This document shows, one piece after another, positions 13,401-25,977 of a stretch of DNA of 64,000 nucleotides. The DNA comes from Halicephalobus mephisto. Its lineage: Eukaryota > Nematoda > Chromadorea > Rhabditida > Panagrolaimidae. Under the pieces are notes generated by a model. That model searched no databases, was not told the origin of the DNA, and was given only the letters and a program-made list of their open reading frames with translations. Each line of letters starts with the position of its first letter. Position 1 is the first letter of the stretch. The translations under genes were made by a program, and so were the position numbers. Where the stretch lies: NCBI GenBank assembly GCA_009193035.1, contig SWDT01000232.1, positions 94,466 through 158,465 on the forward strand. The letters run 5' to 3'.

Positions 13401-16400
13401 AAAATTGATTTTTTTAAAATATAAAATTTAAATATAAAAAAAATACAAAATTAATTTTTTTTTAAATATAAAATTCGAATTTTTAAAAATCTAAAATTAA
13501 TTTTTTTTAAAATATAAAATTCGAATTTTTAAAAATCTAAAATTCGAATTTATAAAAAAATATAAAATTAATTTTTTTAAAATATAAAATTCGAATTTAT
13601 AAAAATCTAAAATCAGAATTTTAAGAAAATATAAACTTAATTTTTTTTAAACATAAAATTAAAATTTTAAAGAAATTTAAAAGTCTAATTTTTGAAAGTC
13701 TAAAATTGATTTTTTTTAATATAAAATTAAAATTTTTTTCGTAGTCAGTTCATGACAGATGCTGTTCGAGGAGGTCAAGGGGCTCGTCCACTCGAAAAAC
13801 ACAAACTTAAGGACAATTGTCAAATTGCCCAAATTTGCATTTTTTATTGGCCACTTGCTGGAAGAGGTTTTTTTTGTTTTTCAACTTGGCGCCAGAAATT
13901 AACAAAGGATAAAGGGCTTGGAGTGATGGATTTGGGGAATCAAAGCGGATTAAGTTCCAAAAAAATTTTAAAAATTTTAAAAAGTATTTATGAAAAAATT
14001 ATAAAAGAATTTTCTACAGTAGGATTCTGAAAATTTGTCTCGACACGAAATTTCCGAAACTTTCCAGTTGAGACCAAAAACTGTAAAATTTTGTATTTAC
14101 ATTACTCCAGAAGGTATCTAAAATTATCAAAGGAATTCTGAAATCTTTATTATTAAAATCAAAAATTTTTATTGTAAAAATTCAAAAAATTGTCTCGACA
14201 CGAAATTTCCGAAACTTTCCAGTTGAGACCGAAAACTGTAAAATTTCACATTTACGTATTTCTAAAAATTTTCAAAAGTATCTACTATATTCTGAAAATT
14301 CTAGAATCTTATGATATTCTGTAATCGAATCCAAATACCGTAATCAAAGAAATTTTTGAAAAATTTAAAAATTTATTTTTTTTTTGAAAATTTAAAAATT
14401 TATTTTTTTTTTGAAAATTCTTGAATTTCAAAATTACCGTATCCTGGCCAGTTTTGCAATTTAAAAACCTCAGTTAAAGCTTTGATTAATTTTTAAGCAT
14501 TTTTAAAATTTGCATTTTTTATTTTTGCTTTTTTTTTAAAATTTTTCTAATTTTAATTTTTGTAGCTTTGATGGTGGAATCCTTGAAGCACAATTTGGTC
14601 CAGGCTTGTGATGGAGAAAAAATCACTCTACATTGTCCTAGAAACACCCATATTTTGATCGAAAATGTATTTTACGGAAGACTAGTGCCATCGACCGATT
14701 TGTGTCCTGTCGCTGGAAACTCCAATTTGGGAGTTAATGAAGATACCACTTGTGCCGTTTCACAAGCTCATTCGGTGGGTTTTTTGAATTTCAAAGTTAC
14801 TTAAAATCAGATGGATAGTGACTGACAAGGATGATGATTTACTTCTTCTAGTCACTATCCAGTTAATTCTTCTTAAAAAGTGAAATTGGATAGTGACTGA
14901 CAAGGATGATAATTTACTTCTTCTAATCACTATCCACTTAAATCTTGTTAAAAAAATAAAATTGGATAGTGACTGACAAAAGTGAAAAGGACTTTTTTAG
15001 TCACTATCCAGTTACTTCTTCTTAAAAAGTGAAATTGGATAGTGACTGATATGAATAATATTTTACCCTTTCTAGTCACTATCCACTTAATTCTTGTTAA
15101 AAAAATAAAATTGGATAGTGACTGATATGAATGATTGATTCTCATGACAGTCACTATCCTTACAATTTCTATTGAGAAAGCAATTTTGAATAATGACTAA
15201 AATGAATAATTAATAACTAATTTCAGTCACTATCCATTTTTTTAAATAGAAAAAGTTTTAAATTTCACTCCCGACGCGAAAGATGACTTTTTTTTTCTAA
15301 AATAATTTTAAAATTTTTTAATGAAATTTAAAAAATTATTTTTAACAAAGTTGTAGATGTTTGAAATTTTGAAATTTATTTTTCGTGTCAGGACCAAAGT
15401 TGAATAATTTTTCGTTTTGAAATTTCACAATATTCGATTTTATTTATTAATTCCAAATTTGGAAACCGGTCCAGAATGACCAATGGAGAGGAAACTTGAG
15501 CCTCCCTTGAGTGGGTCCTGTCTATTCCAATTTGTCCTTTGAAAAACTTGGCAGTTATGAAATTCTATCTTGTTCACCCAGGGCACTTTTGGGGACCGAT
15601 TCTGAATTGCTTTGTTGACAGCTGGTGGTCATTTATCTCATCACCATAAAGTTTTATTTTTCGGATTTTGGGAATCTTGTCGTACAAGTTGTAAATCATT
15701 AATTTCCTCAATTTGTCAGAAAATCGGCATTGTTCTTTGTTGAAGATGTTGTTCCTTTGAAATATTACAAAAGAACAGTTGTTTTCGCTGAACTTCTGAC
15801 AGGTGCAGATGGGGTGGAAAAATGGGGTCTCGCAGGGGTAGATCAGCAAGTCAACAAATACAAAAAATAGGTCTTGAAAAGATTTTTCAAAATATTTATA
15901 AAAAAAAAAACAAAATTCCACTCAAGACCCAAAATTTGAATTTTGTTTAAATTTTAAGTTTTGAGAAAATTTTTTAAAATATTTATAAAAAAAAACTAAA
16001 ATTCCACTCAAGATCCAAAATTTGGATTTTTTAAATTTTAAATTTCGAAATTTTCCAAAATATTTATAAAAAAAAATAAAATTCCACTCGAGACCTAAAT
16101 TTGGATTTTTTAAATTTTAAATTTCGAAATTTTCCAAAATATTTATAAAAAAAAACAAAATTCCACTCGAGATCCAAAATTTGGATTTTTTAATTTTAAA
16201 TTTCGAAATTTTCCGAAATAATTATAAAAAAATAAAATTCCACTCAAGATCCAAAATTTGGATTTTTTAAATTTTAAATTTCGAAATTTTCCAAAATATT
16301 TATAAAAAAAATAAAATTCCACTCGAGACCTAAATTTCAATCTTTTGTTAATTCCAGGTCTTGAAGGGAATTTTTTATAAAATCTTAAAATTTAAGAAAA

Positions 16401-19400
16401 ATATTTCATCTTTAAAAAATTAATTAATTAAGTTTAATAAATAATTATGGAAAAAATTCCAAATTTAATTTTTTTCTAATTTTGGGTCCTGAGTGAATTA
16501 TTGTTTATCAATTTTTAAGTAGGTCAAGTAGGTGTCATCTTGTGGAAATTGATGAATATCAATTAAGAGCCATGAAAAATAAACAAAAATCCAACCAAGA
16601 CCCTAGAAATTAATTTTTCCATTTTTGGTCCTGACTGGATTTTTGTTTTTTATGTTTTTCATTTTCTAAATTTTTTAAAGATTCCTTTTAAAACCACTTT
16701 TTAGCAGAAAAATAATTTTTTTCTATTGGTTTTTCTTCAACGATTTTTTCCGCTTGTATTTTGGAGTTAATCAAGTGTTCATCCCCCTTTGATTTCATTC
16801 AGAAATAATATTTTTCATCGATCCTTCTCAAGTGGATCTCGAAACCCACCTCAAAAATGCTAGTAATTAATTTTGTCAGCTAAGCCGGGCCAACTCTCGA
16901 AATTTATTCGCGCGATGCCTCGGGGGATCCTTTTAGCTTGTTCATTTTCTTTCGGCTTTCCTTTCAAAACCTAAGGGAAACGGAATGAAAATGAGAAAAG
17001 TCACTTTCGCGCAAAATGGCAGTGGAACAGAAATTTAAAATTGGTGACCAAAAGTAAAACGAATTTGGGGAAATTCTGGTAATAGAGAAATTAAATAAAA
17101 AAGATACAAAAGTAGAATTAAAGAAAAAAGATACAAAAATAAAATTAGATAAAAAAGTTACAAAAATAAAATTAAAGAAAAAAGATACAAAAATAAAATT
17201 AAATAAAAAAGTTACAAAAGTAGAATTAAATGAAAAAGTTAAAAAAAATAAAATTAAATGAAAAAGTTACAAAAATAGAATTAAAATTATTCAAAGTTTA
17301 ATTTTTTCAGAAAATTACTGATTTGTGCAGAAATAAAAGAAAATGCAAAATTGTGGTCAAATCTAGTTTCTTCGATTCTGATCCATGTCCATCGACATCA
17401 AAGTATCTCCAGATCTCTTACAAGTGCAAGCCGAGTAAGTTTGAACCCTTTCAACAATGTGGATAGTGACTACTTTGACAAATTTCAAAGTCACTTCAGT
17501 CACTATCTAAATTTAACTAAAATCTGGAAACAACAGATCAAATATGGAGAGTGACTAAATTTAATTATTGATTACTTTTTCAGTCATTATCCAAGTTTGT
17601 TTTTATTGATAAAATCGAACCACTGGATAGTGTTTATTTTTGGAGATTAGTTATCTAAGTCACTGTCCATTTTTTAATAGTAACTCTAAGGATAGTGTTT
17701 ATTTTTGAAAGTTAATTATCTATTTCAGTCACTATCCAAGTTTGCTCTTTTCAACAACGAAAAACCAATCTTGGATAGTGTCCAAGTTTTACAACTTACT
17801 CTCTCTTTTAGTCACTATCCAAGTTTGCTCTTTTGAACAACAAAGAACCAATCTTGGATAGTGTCTAATTTTTACAATTTATTCTCTCTTTCAGTCACTA
17901 TCCAAATTTGTTTCTCTTGATGGAGCAAGCCTTGGATAGTGACTACATTCGATAACTGCTCTTTCACTTCAGTTACTATTCAAGATTACTTTTTTGGTTT
18001 CCTATTTACTTCCTCTTTTTTGAAAAATTTTATTTCAGTTTCCTTCGAAGACCAAAATTTTTGTGAGGGGTCCCAGATGCAGTTGAGTTGTAAACAAAAC
18101 AAACGATTATCCATCTACTCAGCCAATTACGGCCGAGTTGCCAACGGGCATATGATGCAGTGCCCTAACAACCCCCGTTTTACAGATTCCCAACCTGTCT
18201 ACGAAGGTCAGTTTCAAAATTAAAAATTAAAAAAAATCAAAAATTATTTAAATTTTTTTTGGAAATTATTTAAATTTTTTTTAAATTAAAAATTATTTAA
18301 ATTTTTTTGAAAATTATTTACAAAAAATTTTTGGAAATTATTTATAAAAAATTTTTTTAAATTGAAAATTATTTTTTTTTGGAAATTATTTATAAAACTT
18401 TTTTTATAAAAAGTGGAGAATTTTTCAAATGCAATATTTCACTTAAGACTGAGCAGTTTGCATGAGTAATTTTCGTCTTGAAGCGATTGGTCATTGCATC
18501 CGGAATTTATTTCTTGCGCAAATGCATAACGGCCTCGATTTTCAGGCCTTCTTATTTTATGGTCTTGTTCATGACTTTCTCCCGAGAGATTGTTCAAGAC
18601 AAAAAGCTGAAAATTGCTCAGTTGAGGATTCTAATGGCCTCAGGGATCGGGAATTCCTAATTTTATTCTGGATTTTAGAATTTAATGGAAAAAATTAAAT
18701 GCAGGAGATTATCGTGGTGGGATTAAATGGAAGCAAAAGACTGTAATTACCGTGGAATCAGGAAAATGAAAATTTTCGTTACAAGACCAAAGGAAAGTAA
18801 TAAAAAGCTTAAAACGATTCCTGGAACGAAATATTTCGAAATAATTTTTGGATAGTAAAAAATAATCACTTTAGGATCACAAAAAACTGAGATTTTTCAA
18901 AACATGGTCCTGAGAAGAAAATATTTGAAAATTTAACACTTTCGAATTTTTGGATAGTAAAAAATAATCGTTTTAGGATCACAAAAGATCAAAATTTCAA
19001 AAACATGATCCTGAAAAGAAAATATTTGAAAATTAACACTTTTGAAGTAATTTTTGAATAATAAAAAATAATCGCTTTAGAATCACAAAAAACTGCGATT
19101 TTTCAAAACATGGTCCTGAGAAGAAAATATTTGAAAATTTAACACTTTCGAATTTTTGGATAGTAAAAAATAATCGTTTTAGGATCACAAAAGATCAAAA
19201 TTTCAAAAACATGATCCTGAAAAGAAAATATTTGAAAATTAACATTTGTAAAATAGTTTTTGAATAATGAAAATTAATCGTTTTGGGACAGATAATTGTT
19301 TCAAGATCACGAAAATAAAATTGTCAAAAACAATCTCAACATGAAAATACTTTTTCCAAAACTAACATATAGATGGAAATTTTTCCTTAATTATTTATTT

Positions 19401-22400
19401 AAAAAATCAGAAAATTTTTGGTTTTAGAATGATTTTCATTAAACAGCTAGGGAATTTTTTCAAAATCAATTTTTAAAGTTTTTCGTTTTAGAAAGATTTT
19501 TATAAAAATTTTAAAAATTTCTCTAAAATTTATTTTTTAAAGTTTTTCGTTTTAAAAAGATTTTTATAAAAATTTTAAAAATTTATTTTTATTTTTGTGT
19601 TTTGGCTCAATTTTCTCAAAAATTAACTAAATTGCGTTCTTCTTTCGGTAATTTTCTTCCTGACTCAATAATCCGAGAATCATCTGCTTCGAATTCGTTT
19701 CTGACCGGAAACAATGAAAACCATATGTTGCTTTTTTGTTTTTTCTCTCCAATTTTTTTCGGAAGGAGCTCAATTGACCAAAGAAGGAAAACACGACGAT
19801 TGAATAAACAATCGAGTGAATCAGTTTTGTATTTTTGTATTTTTGTATTTGGTCTGTTTGCTTACAAGGAGGCGTCTGGCCAATTAGCACTCGGGAATGC
19901 TGTGCCAAGGGTCCGGCTAAATTTTCTGTAATCGACTTTACCCAAATTAGCCGTGCAAAAGGAACAAAATAAACAACAAAGAAAAGCACCAAAACGGTTT
20001 CGAGGGAAATGAAAGTTGATATATGCAAAATCCAAAATATGGAGTCACATTATAGAAATTCGAAATGGATATTGCCATCAAATAGTTTTAAAATTTCTAG
20101 AACGTTCTAAAAACTTAAAATTCGAGGTTTTAGATCTTGGTTTTAAAAAATGTTCTAGATTTTGAAAATTCTAAAAGATTCTGAAAAATTCTGGAGAATT
20201 TTAAGTTTTTATAAAATTCTAGAAGATTCTAAAAAATTCTGCAAAATTTCAGGAAGATTCTAAAAAATTCTGCAAGATTTTGGACGATTTTAGAAATTTT
20301 TATAAAATTCTAGAAGATTCTCAGAATATCTGCAAGATTCTGGAAGATTTTAGAAATTTTTATAAAATCCTAAAACTTTCTCTCGATTCTGGAAGATCTC
20401 AGAAGTTTCCGCTGGATTCTAAAAAATTTTAAAAACACCAGTGAGATTTTTGAAAATTCCTGAAACTTTCATCAGGTTTTAAAGAATTTTTAAAATTTCG
20501 ACTAGATTCTAAAACTTACGAAATTCTGAAAATTTGTACGAATTTGTAGAAAGTTCCAGAATCTACTGGATTCTGAAATATTTCACAAAATTCTGTAAAA
20601 TTTTGAAAGATTTTAGAATTTTCTATGAAATTCAGATCTTCGAAAACAGAGAATTAACAAAACTAATAAGATCATAATCGTTCGAAAACAAGTCACATAA
20701 GTTCATCCAATTTTCATATATCAAATTTTTAATAAAAAATTAATTTCCATATTTCAATTACGAATTCAAATATTTCCTCAAACATCATTTTATTTTCCAA
20801 CTTATTCAAAAATATCCTAAATTTGTTTATAAAAAAATTATTTTTTAAAAATATTTAAAAAGTTTTTTAATTTAAAAATATTTAAAAAATTTTAAAATTT
20901 CTTTCTTTAATTTTAAATTTTTAAAAAATCTTAAAATTTATTTCTTTAATTTTTAATTTTTAAAAAATTTTAAAATTTTTTTCTTTAATTTTTAATTTTT
21001 TAATTTTTAAAATTTTTTCAGATTGCGTAGATGATGTTCTTTCTCAAGTCCTCCAGAAATGCCACGCTCAGACAGATTGTACGATCGACGTGGCGGACAA
21101 ATTCCTAGGATCCCCATGTCCTCAGGGCATCCGGAAGTACTTGTCCCTGATCTTCATGTGCGTCAACGACGAAGTTTTTTCTGAAGCTGCCGTGAAGGGG
21201 AATCTGGAGTCCATGAAGGAACTTGAACGAGAAATCAAAGCACATCAATCCAGGAAGAGTCTTCAAAATTCGGAAAAGATGGTCAAAGACGAACCTTTGA
21301 CTTTCAGACCCACAGAATTGCAGTTAAAAATCGACGATTTGGACACCATGGAAGACGTTTCATCCAGGGATTACGATCTGGATTATCCCGGTGAAATTGA
21401 AGCAATCGCAGGATATCCGGATTCAGAAGAGAACCTAAGTATCCATCCGGCCAGAGAAGACGATTTTGAAGAAATTAAAAATTCAAAAACAATCGACCAA
21501 GAATTTGAAGATTTCGTTTCTTACGTGAAAGAAAACAAAGAAAAAGCCTTGCTTTACTTCCTTCTGTCCCTGTCAGTAGTGTTGGTCGTTTTATTGATCA
21601 TCTGTATTTGTCAACAATGCCGAAGAAAACCTAAGGACATCGGTCATCAAGAAAGCGGAAGAACAGCTTTCGCAAAATCTCCAGAACTGAATTCCCTGAT
21701 CGGAGGCAGCAGCAACACCAGTCCGAGTAAGTTTCATTTTCGAAAAAATTAATCATCAGGATAGTGACTGTTAAATTGATCATCAGGATAGTGATTACTA
21801 AATTGAAATTTTGGATAGTGACTGTTAAGTTAGCTATTAGGATAGTGACTGTTAAGTTAGCTATTAGGATAGTAACTATTAAATTACTATCAGAATAGTA
21901 ACTGTTAAGTTACTATCAGGATAGTAACTATTAAATTACTATCAGAATAGTGACTATTAAATTACTATCAGGATAGTGACTGTTTTGAAAAAGAAAAATT
22001 CTATTCTAAAAGGACAGCAGTGAATAATTTTTTATTTTCGATTACGCAGCCTTTCGGAATGTGTTGAGAAAGTAGGGCTTCAAAGGGGTTAAGAAAAATA
22101 GGAAGATAGTGATTGTTTTTTCTAAAATGTTTTCAAATAATAGTGCCCGAGTTTGATGAATAACATTCTATTTTAGTCACTATGCAAATTTGGCTCTCTT
22201 TGTAGAATTGAGTCACTGGATAGTGATTAATTTTCTACCTCAGTCACTATCCACTTTCTTCGTTAATAGCAACTCCAAGGACAGTGTTTATTTTTGAAAG
22301 TTAATTATCTATTTCAGTCACTATCCAAGTTTGCTCTCTTCAACAACGAAGAACCAATTTTGGATAGTGTCTAATTTTTACAATTTATTCTCTCTTTCAG

Positions 22401-22634
22401 TCACTATCCATTTTCTCTTTCAGTAGAAATTTCAAAGATAGTGTTCATTTTCGTAATTATTTTTCTCAAGCATTATTCAACTCTGTTTTCAAAATTACTT
22501 TAATTATTTTTTCAGTGTTCTTCGACTCAGACACTCACTCTAGAATGAACCTGGACATGGGCGAAGGTCACTACATGAGGTTCTCCCAGGCGACACCCCC
22601 TCGAATAGCCCCTCCGATGCACTACTACACCTAG
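10488..22634 (+). CDS. eva-1: EVA-1: SUEL-lectin single-pass receptor
   Basis: Six exons: 10488-10572, 14566-14774, 17311-17434, 18039-18206, 21022-21726, 22516-22634; phases close to 469 aa. Residues 1 to about 18 form a signal peptide. The first galactose-binding (SUEL) lectin domain covers about 38-139 (ACDGEKITLHC, EDTTCAVSQAHS, NKRKCKIVV, DPCPSTSKYLQISYKC). The second covers about 143-243 (NFCEGSQMQLSC, SPCPQGIRKYLSLIFMC). An acidic stalk leads to a TM at about 371-393, followed by CRRK and a short cytosolic tail. C. elegans EVA-1 is of near-identical size and is known as a SAX-3/Robo co-receptor for SLT-1 and an UNC-40 partner in axon guidance. ATTCAG one base before the ATG fits SL trans-splicing. 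AATAAA lies near 22765. Confidence 0.95.
10573..14565. repeat. eva-1 intron 1: stacked A/T tandem repeats
   Basis: No exon was found in this 4 kb intron. 10600-11450 is alternating A-run/T-run repeat. 11530-11830 is a mixed island. 11840-12070 is a purine-rich repeat (AGTAATGGGGGAAAGGGTGATGG type). 12270-12600 repeats AAAACTACAGTAATTTTTTA about ten times. 13330-13740 repeats AAAATATAAAATTCGAATTT. 14035-14270 holds two copies of TCTCGACACGAAATTTCCGA spaced about 155 bp. Islands at 13090-13310 and 13740-14030 have short open frames on both strands that I cannot support as genes. Confidence 0.7.
14812..15235. repeat. GGATAGTGACT / AGTCACTATCC hairpin array (eva-1 intron 2)
   Basis: Six alternating inverted pairs: GGATAGTGACTGA, then 30-40 nt, then TAGTCACTATCC. 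Each pair could form an 11-12 bp stem. Spacers are also related (AAGGATGATNATTTACTTCTTC). The same family fills introns of kin-32 and, more sparsely, of the channel gene. Confidence 0.9.
15574..15865 (-). CDS. Probable nested gene, terminal exon of unrecognised Cys-containing protein
   Basis: A minus-strand open frame inside eva-1 intron 2 ends at TGA 15574-15576. Its composition is protein-like, unlike the surrounding low complexity: YPCETPFFHPICTC, NNCSFVIFQRNNIF, KLRKLMIYNLYDK, IKLYGDEINDHQ, and a C-terminus FRIGPQKCPG. It contains five cysteines and no TM, suggesting a secreted or luminal domain, but I recognise no family. A plausible acceptor (CTTTTCAAG) lies near 15877. A minus-strand AATAAATAAA lies near 15440, at the expected distance for a polyA signal. 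The 5' exon, if any, would lie beyond the tandem repeat at 15870-16350 and was not found. Start coordinate is approximate. Confidence 0.5.
15870..16350. repeat. Six tandem copies of about 85-95 bp unit
   Basis: Repeated unit contains CAAAATATTTATAAAAAAAA, AAAATTCCACTCRAGAYC and AAATTTGGATTTTTTAAATT. Copies are close. A GC island follows at 16860-16960 (CGCGCGATGCCTCGGGGGATCC). Confidence 0.85.
17455..17995. repeat. Hairpin array with embedded TTTCAG (eva-1 intron 3)
   Basis: About seven GGATAGTG(A/T)CT ... TTTCAGTCACTATCC pairs. Most right arms are directly preceded by a pyrimidine tract ending in TTTCAG, for example TCTCTCTTTCAGTCACTATC near 17890. The arm sequence thus includes a nematode-consensus 3' splice site that is not used in the eva-1 model. 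Confidence 0.9.
18420..18780. other. Mixed-composition island in eva-1 intron 4
   Basis: A non-repetitive island of ordinary composition with overlapping open frames of 60-78 aa (start 18462 and 18478). No domain, no paired splice sites, no reason to prefer a frame. A similar island lies at 19600-20040 with open frames on both strands (109 aa plus, 133 aa minus). They could be enhancers, nested genes or old insertions. Confidence 0.3.
18840..19270. repeat. Four tandem copies of about 115 bp unit
   Basis: Unit contains TTTTTGGATAGTAAAAAATA, ATCGTTTTAGGATCACAAAA and CATGATCCTGAAAAGAAAAT. Copies alternate between two subtypes (AACATGGTCCTGAG and AACATGATCCTGAA). Confidence 0.85.
20090..20640. 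repeat. Short tandem repeat (AAATTCTAGAAGATTCTAAAA)
   Basis: About 15-18 degenerate units of roughly 30 bp built on TTCTAGAAGATTCTRAAAAAT. Palindromic TTCTAGAA recurs. Non-coding. Confidence 0.75.
21755..22480. repeat. Direct and inverted GGATAGTGACT arrays (eva-1 intron 5)
   Basis: 21755-21985: about ten head-to-tail copies of AGGATAGTGACTGTTAARTT with a 22-27 bp period, i.e. only one arm of the hairpin family. 22120-22480: alternating arms again, with TTTCAGTCACTATCC right arms. The final exon acceptor is at 22515. Confidence 0.9.
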
Positions 22635-23219
22635 TTTCGTCGACGAAGCATCTTCGAAGACCTCAATCAATACCGGTATCGAATAATTCTTAAATTTTTT
22701 GGAAGAAAAGTTGATCTAAAGCAATGCTGCCATTTTATCAAAGATTCAAATTTACTAGTCCTTGTAAATAAAATAAAAATATAATATCAACAATTATGAA
22801 AAAAAAATAATTTCTCAACATCGGTCCCGACACGAATAATATTTTAATTTTGTTAATTTTTTAAAATTTTAAAATTTATCTTTAAAAAATATAAAAATAA
22901 TGAAAAAAGCAGATTCAGAAACCAAAAATAAAGTTGGAAAAATAAATTTGTCCATTTTGAGAATAAATTTATTTTTTTAATTAAAAAATTACGAAATAAA
23001 ATAAATTTAAAAAATATAATTTATTTTTTTCAGATTGCTGTTGATGAAGAAATATGTTAATTAAAATCTCAAAATTATTTTTTATTTGATTATTAAAATC
23101 AATTGAGTGAAATTTAGATATCTAAAATTCAATTTTTTCTAAGATAAAAAAATGCTGAAAATTACTTTTTTAGATCTATTGATTCTTGTTTTCTAATATA
23201 TTGATCTTACGATCAAGGC

Positions 23220-23345
23220 CGACGTCCAATCTGCAGAAGCTTTTGTAGATTTTTGTATATTTTTAAAGATTTTTGTAGATTTTTGTAGATTTTTGAAGAT
23301 TTTTGTAGATTTTTATAGATTTTTGTATATTTTTGTAGATTTTTG
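23220..23345. repeat. 12-bp tandem repeat (AGATTTTTGTAG)
   Basis: About ten copies of AGATTTTTGTAG / TATTTTTGTAG. Reads as a lysine/tyrosine-rich frame on the minus strand, clearly an artefact of the repeat. Confidence 0.85.
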
Positions 23346-23399
23346 AGAATTAACACAAAAAATAATAAATGATATATAATGATCAACACAATAAAGCAG

Positions 23400-24075
23400 T
23401 TCTGATTTATCGGACATGCTGTATTCAATGTATCGGATATATTAAGTTGATATCGATGCATTGTATATAATACATTGAAATATTATAACGGCTCTGATAT
23501 ACGAGAAAAATCACGTTCATTGTATCGATATATTGAGTTGATATCGGTGCGTTGTATTTGATGTACCAGTACATAAAATATAGTGTATTAGATACATTAA
23601 AGCCGTTCGAATACGCCCGTTTTGTGTGCGATATCGACATATTAAAACAAATCTGAAGTATGAGATACGTTAAGTTGATATAGGTGCATAGTATTTAATG
23701 TATCTGATAAATCAAAGCTGTTTTCGTGTATTTTTTGTATGATATTAACATATTGAAACGACTCTGATGTATCAGATATGTTATTTTCAATATATCGATA
23801 TATTGAGTATAATATCAATGTATTGTGTTCAATATATCGATATATTGAGTATAATATCGATGTATTATGTTCAATATATCAATATATTGAAACGGCTCTG
23901 ATGTATCAGATACATTATATTCAATGTATCGATATGTTAAGTATAATATTAATGTATTATATTCAATGTATCGATATATTGAGTATAATATCGATGTATT
24001 ATATTCAATGTATAAATACATTAAAACAGATCTGATTTATGAGATACACCAAGTTGATATCGGTGCATAGTATTT
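23400..24075. repeat. TATCGATATATTGA satellite, locus 1
   Basis: Dense array of AATGTATCGATATATTGA, GTATAATATCGATGTATT and CTGATGTATCAGATAC words in a roughly 35-45 bp period. Many words are palindromic, giving open YIEYN/YRYIEY frames on both strands that are not genes. The same family recurs at 42830-43390 in an intron of the channel gene. Confidence 0.9.
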
Positions 24076-24479
24076 GATGTACTATTTTTTGTGAAGGACT
24101 TGTTTAAAGACCTGGCGATATCCTAGAGCAACCCCTACTGAGAAAACCAAATACTTGATCTATATCCCGTATGATCTAAGCCGCAATCTTGTACTTCAAA
24201 TAATCGTTATTCTGATTTTCCACTTGAGACACGTCACAGAACAGTAGGATGTCTGTTTTCTGATTAGTCGGAAAAATCGAATTTTTTGAATGTTTTTTCT
24301 CAGCATGAACGTCGGGGTATTTGTTCTATAATATCGCCAGAGGCATTAGGACCAGACATTAAAGTCTTTTAAACCCCGAACCCAAGACGTCGAAATCTAC
24401 TGGAAGAAGTTCAATTTTCGTTACGATAATTTTTCAAAAATTTTTGCAAAAAAAAAACTAGTAAATCCACAAAAAATTT

Positions 24480-24890
24480 AAAAACAGATTACTGTAGTAT
24501 TCGGATTTACGTTTTTTAAAAGTTTTGGTTCCAAAATTATTAGCTTAATTACAGTATACCGAGGAAGTTCAAATTTAGGTTTTATTTTCAAAATTATTGG
24601 CATAATTACAGTATACTAAAAAATTCAAATTTTAAATTTTTGAATTTTTATTTTCAAAATTATTTCTTTAATTACAGTATACTAAAAAATTCAAATTTTA
24701 AATTTTTGAATTTTTATTTTTAAAATTATTTCTTTAATTACAGTATACTAAAAAATTCGAATTTTAAATTTTTGAATTTTTATTTTTAAAATTATTGGCA
24801 GAATTACAGTATACTAAAAAATTCAATTTCTAAATTTTTGGAATTTTATTTTCGAAATTATTAATTTAATTACAGTACCCCAAAAAGTTT
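24480..24890. repeat. Six tandem copies of about 62 bp (ATTACAGTATACTAAAAAAT)
   Basis: Unit ATTACAGTATACTAAAAAAT + TCAAATTTTAAATTTTTGAA + TTTTTATTTTYAAAATTATT. ACAGTA words of this type are widespread in the window. A second region of short A/T repeats follows at 25140-25260. Confidence 0.85.
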
Positions 24891-25599
24891 TAATTTAGAA
24901 TAATTTTAATTCACTTTTTAATAAATTCATTTTTCATAAATAATTTTATTCAACTTAAATAACTTTGTAATATTGTTTGCAATAAAAATTTCGAAAAATC
25001 GAATACTTTTCTGAAAAAAGATCTTTATCTTTTTTCGGAAATGGGTGAAGTAAGCTCCAAGACAAAACACAAAGACCCAAAATTTCGGTTCAGAATACAA
25101 AGCAAAACCCTTTAATCCCATATTCTTTAATAAAAAATTTTTAAATTAAAAAAAACGAAAATTTTTAAAATTAAGAAAAAAATAAAAATTTTTAAATAAA
25201 AAAAAAGTAAAAATTTTTAAATTAAGAAAAAAATAAAAAATTTTAAATAAAAAAAACGAAAATTTTTAAATTTTCTAACTTAAAAAAATCTTTAAAATTC
25301 CCTAATTTTGTAAAAAAATAAAGCTTTAAAATTTTTCTAATTTTCTATGTAAAATTTAATTTTTTAATTTAAAAAAAGTAAAAATCTGAAAACATCATTT
25401 CTGGAAATTCTTTTCGAGACTATTTTGTAATTTTATCTTTTTATTTTTAAATACTATGGATTTTCGATTAAAAAATATTAATTTTTGGAAATAAATATTT
25501 TCGATCAATCGTTTTAAGACCGAATTAAAGCGAATCAGTGCCTTGCTGAAAATTCCTTCCTCCGAAACTGATAAGAATTTCCTTGCGCATATTTCCTTC

Positions 25600-25975
25600 C
25601 ACGAAAAATGAAACTTTTGGTACTATAAAAAATTAATTTTTGGATTAAATTTTTTAAAATTAATTGTTTTGGGACTAAATTAAAGTGGATCAGAACTTTA
25701 CTAAGATATTTTTTTATTTTCGGACAGTTATTCCTTCAAAAATGATAAAAATTGATTTGTATATATTTCCTCCGACGAAAAATGAAACTTTTAGTACTAT
25801 AAAAAATTAATTTTTGGAATAAATATTTCTTTAATTAGTCGTTTTGAAATTGAATTAAAGTGGATCACAACTTTACTAAGAAATTCTTCCATTTTCGGAC
25901 AGTTATTCCTCCAAAATTGATAAAAATTGTCTTGCACATATTTCCTCCGACGAAAAATGAAACTTTTGGTACTAT
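25600..25975. repeat. Two-plus tandem copies of about 170-180 bp
   Basis: Copies begin at GAAAAATGAAACTTTTGGTA near 25602, 25783 and 25951 and share AATTAAAGTGGATCA and TTTTCGGACAGTTATTCC. The last copy is cut off by the GC-rich island at 25978. Confidence 0.8.
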
Positions 25976-25977
25976 TT

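Noticed and set aside
13752..14030. 92-codon frame in eva-1 intron 1
   Set aside because: Second half is repeat-like Lys/Ile-rich sequence; no homology recognised; does not fit eva-1 phases.
19602..20028. Overlapping 109 aa (+) and 133 aa (-) frames in eva-1 intron 4
   Set aside because: Both strands open over the same stretch, neither with a recognised domain; kept only as a mixed island.
23425..24035. Tyr/Ile-rich frames on both strands
   Set aside because: Produced by the palindromic TATCGATA satellite.
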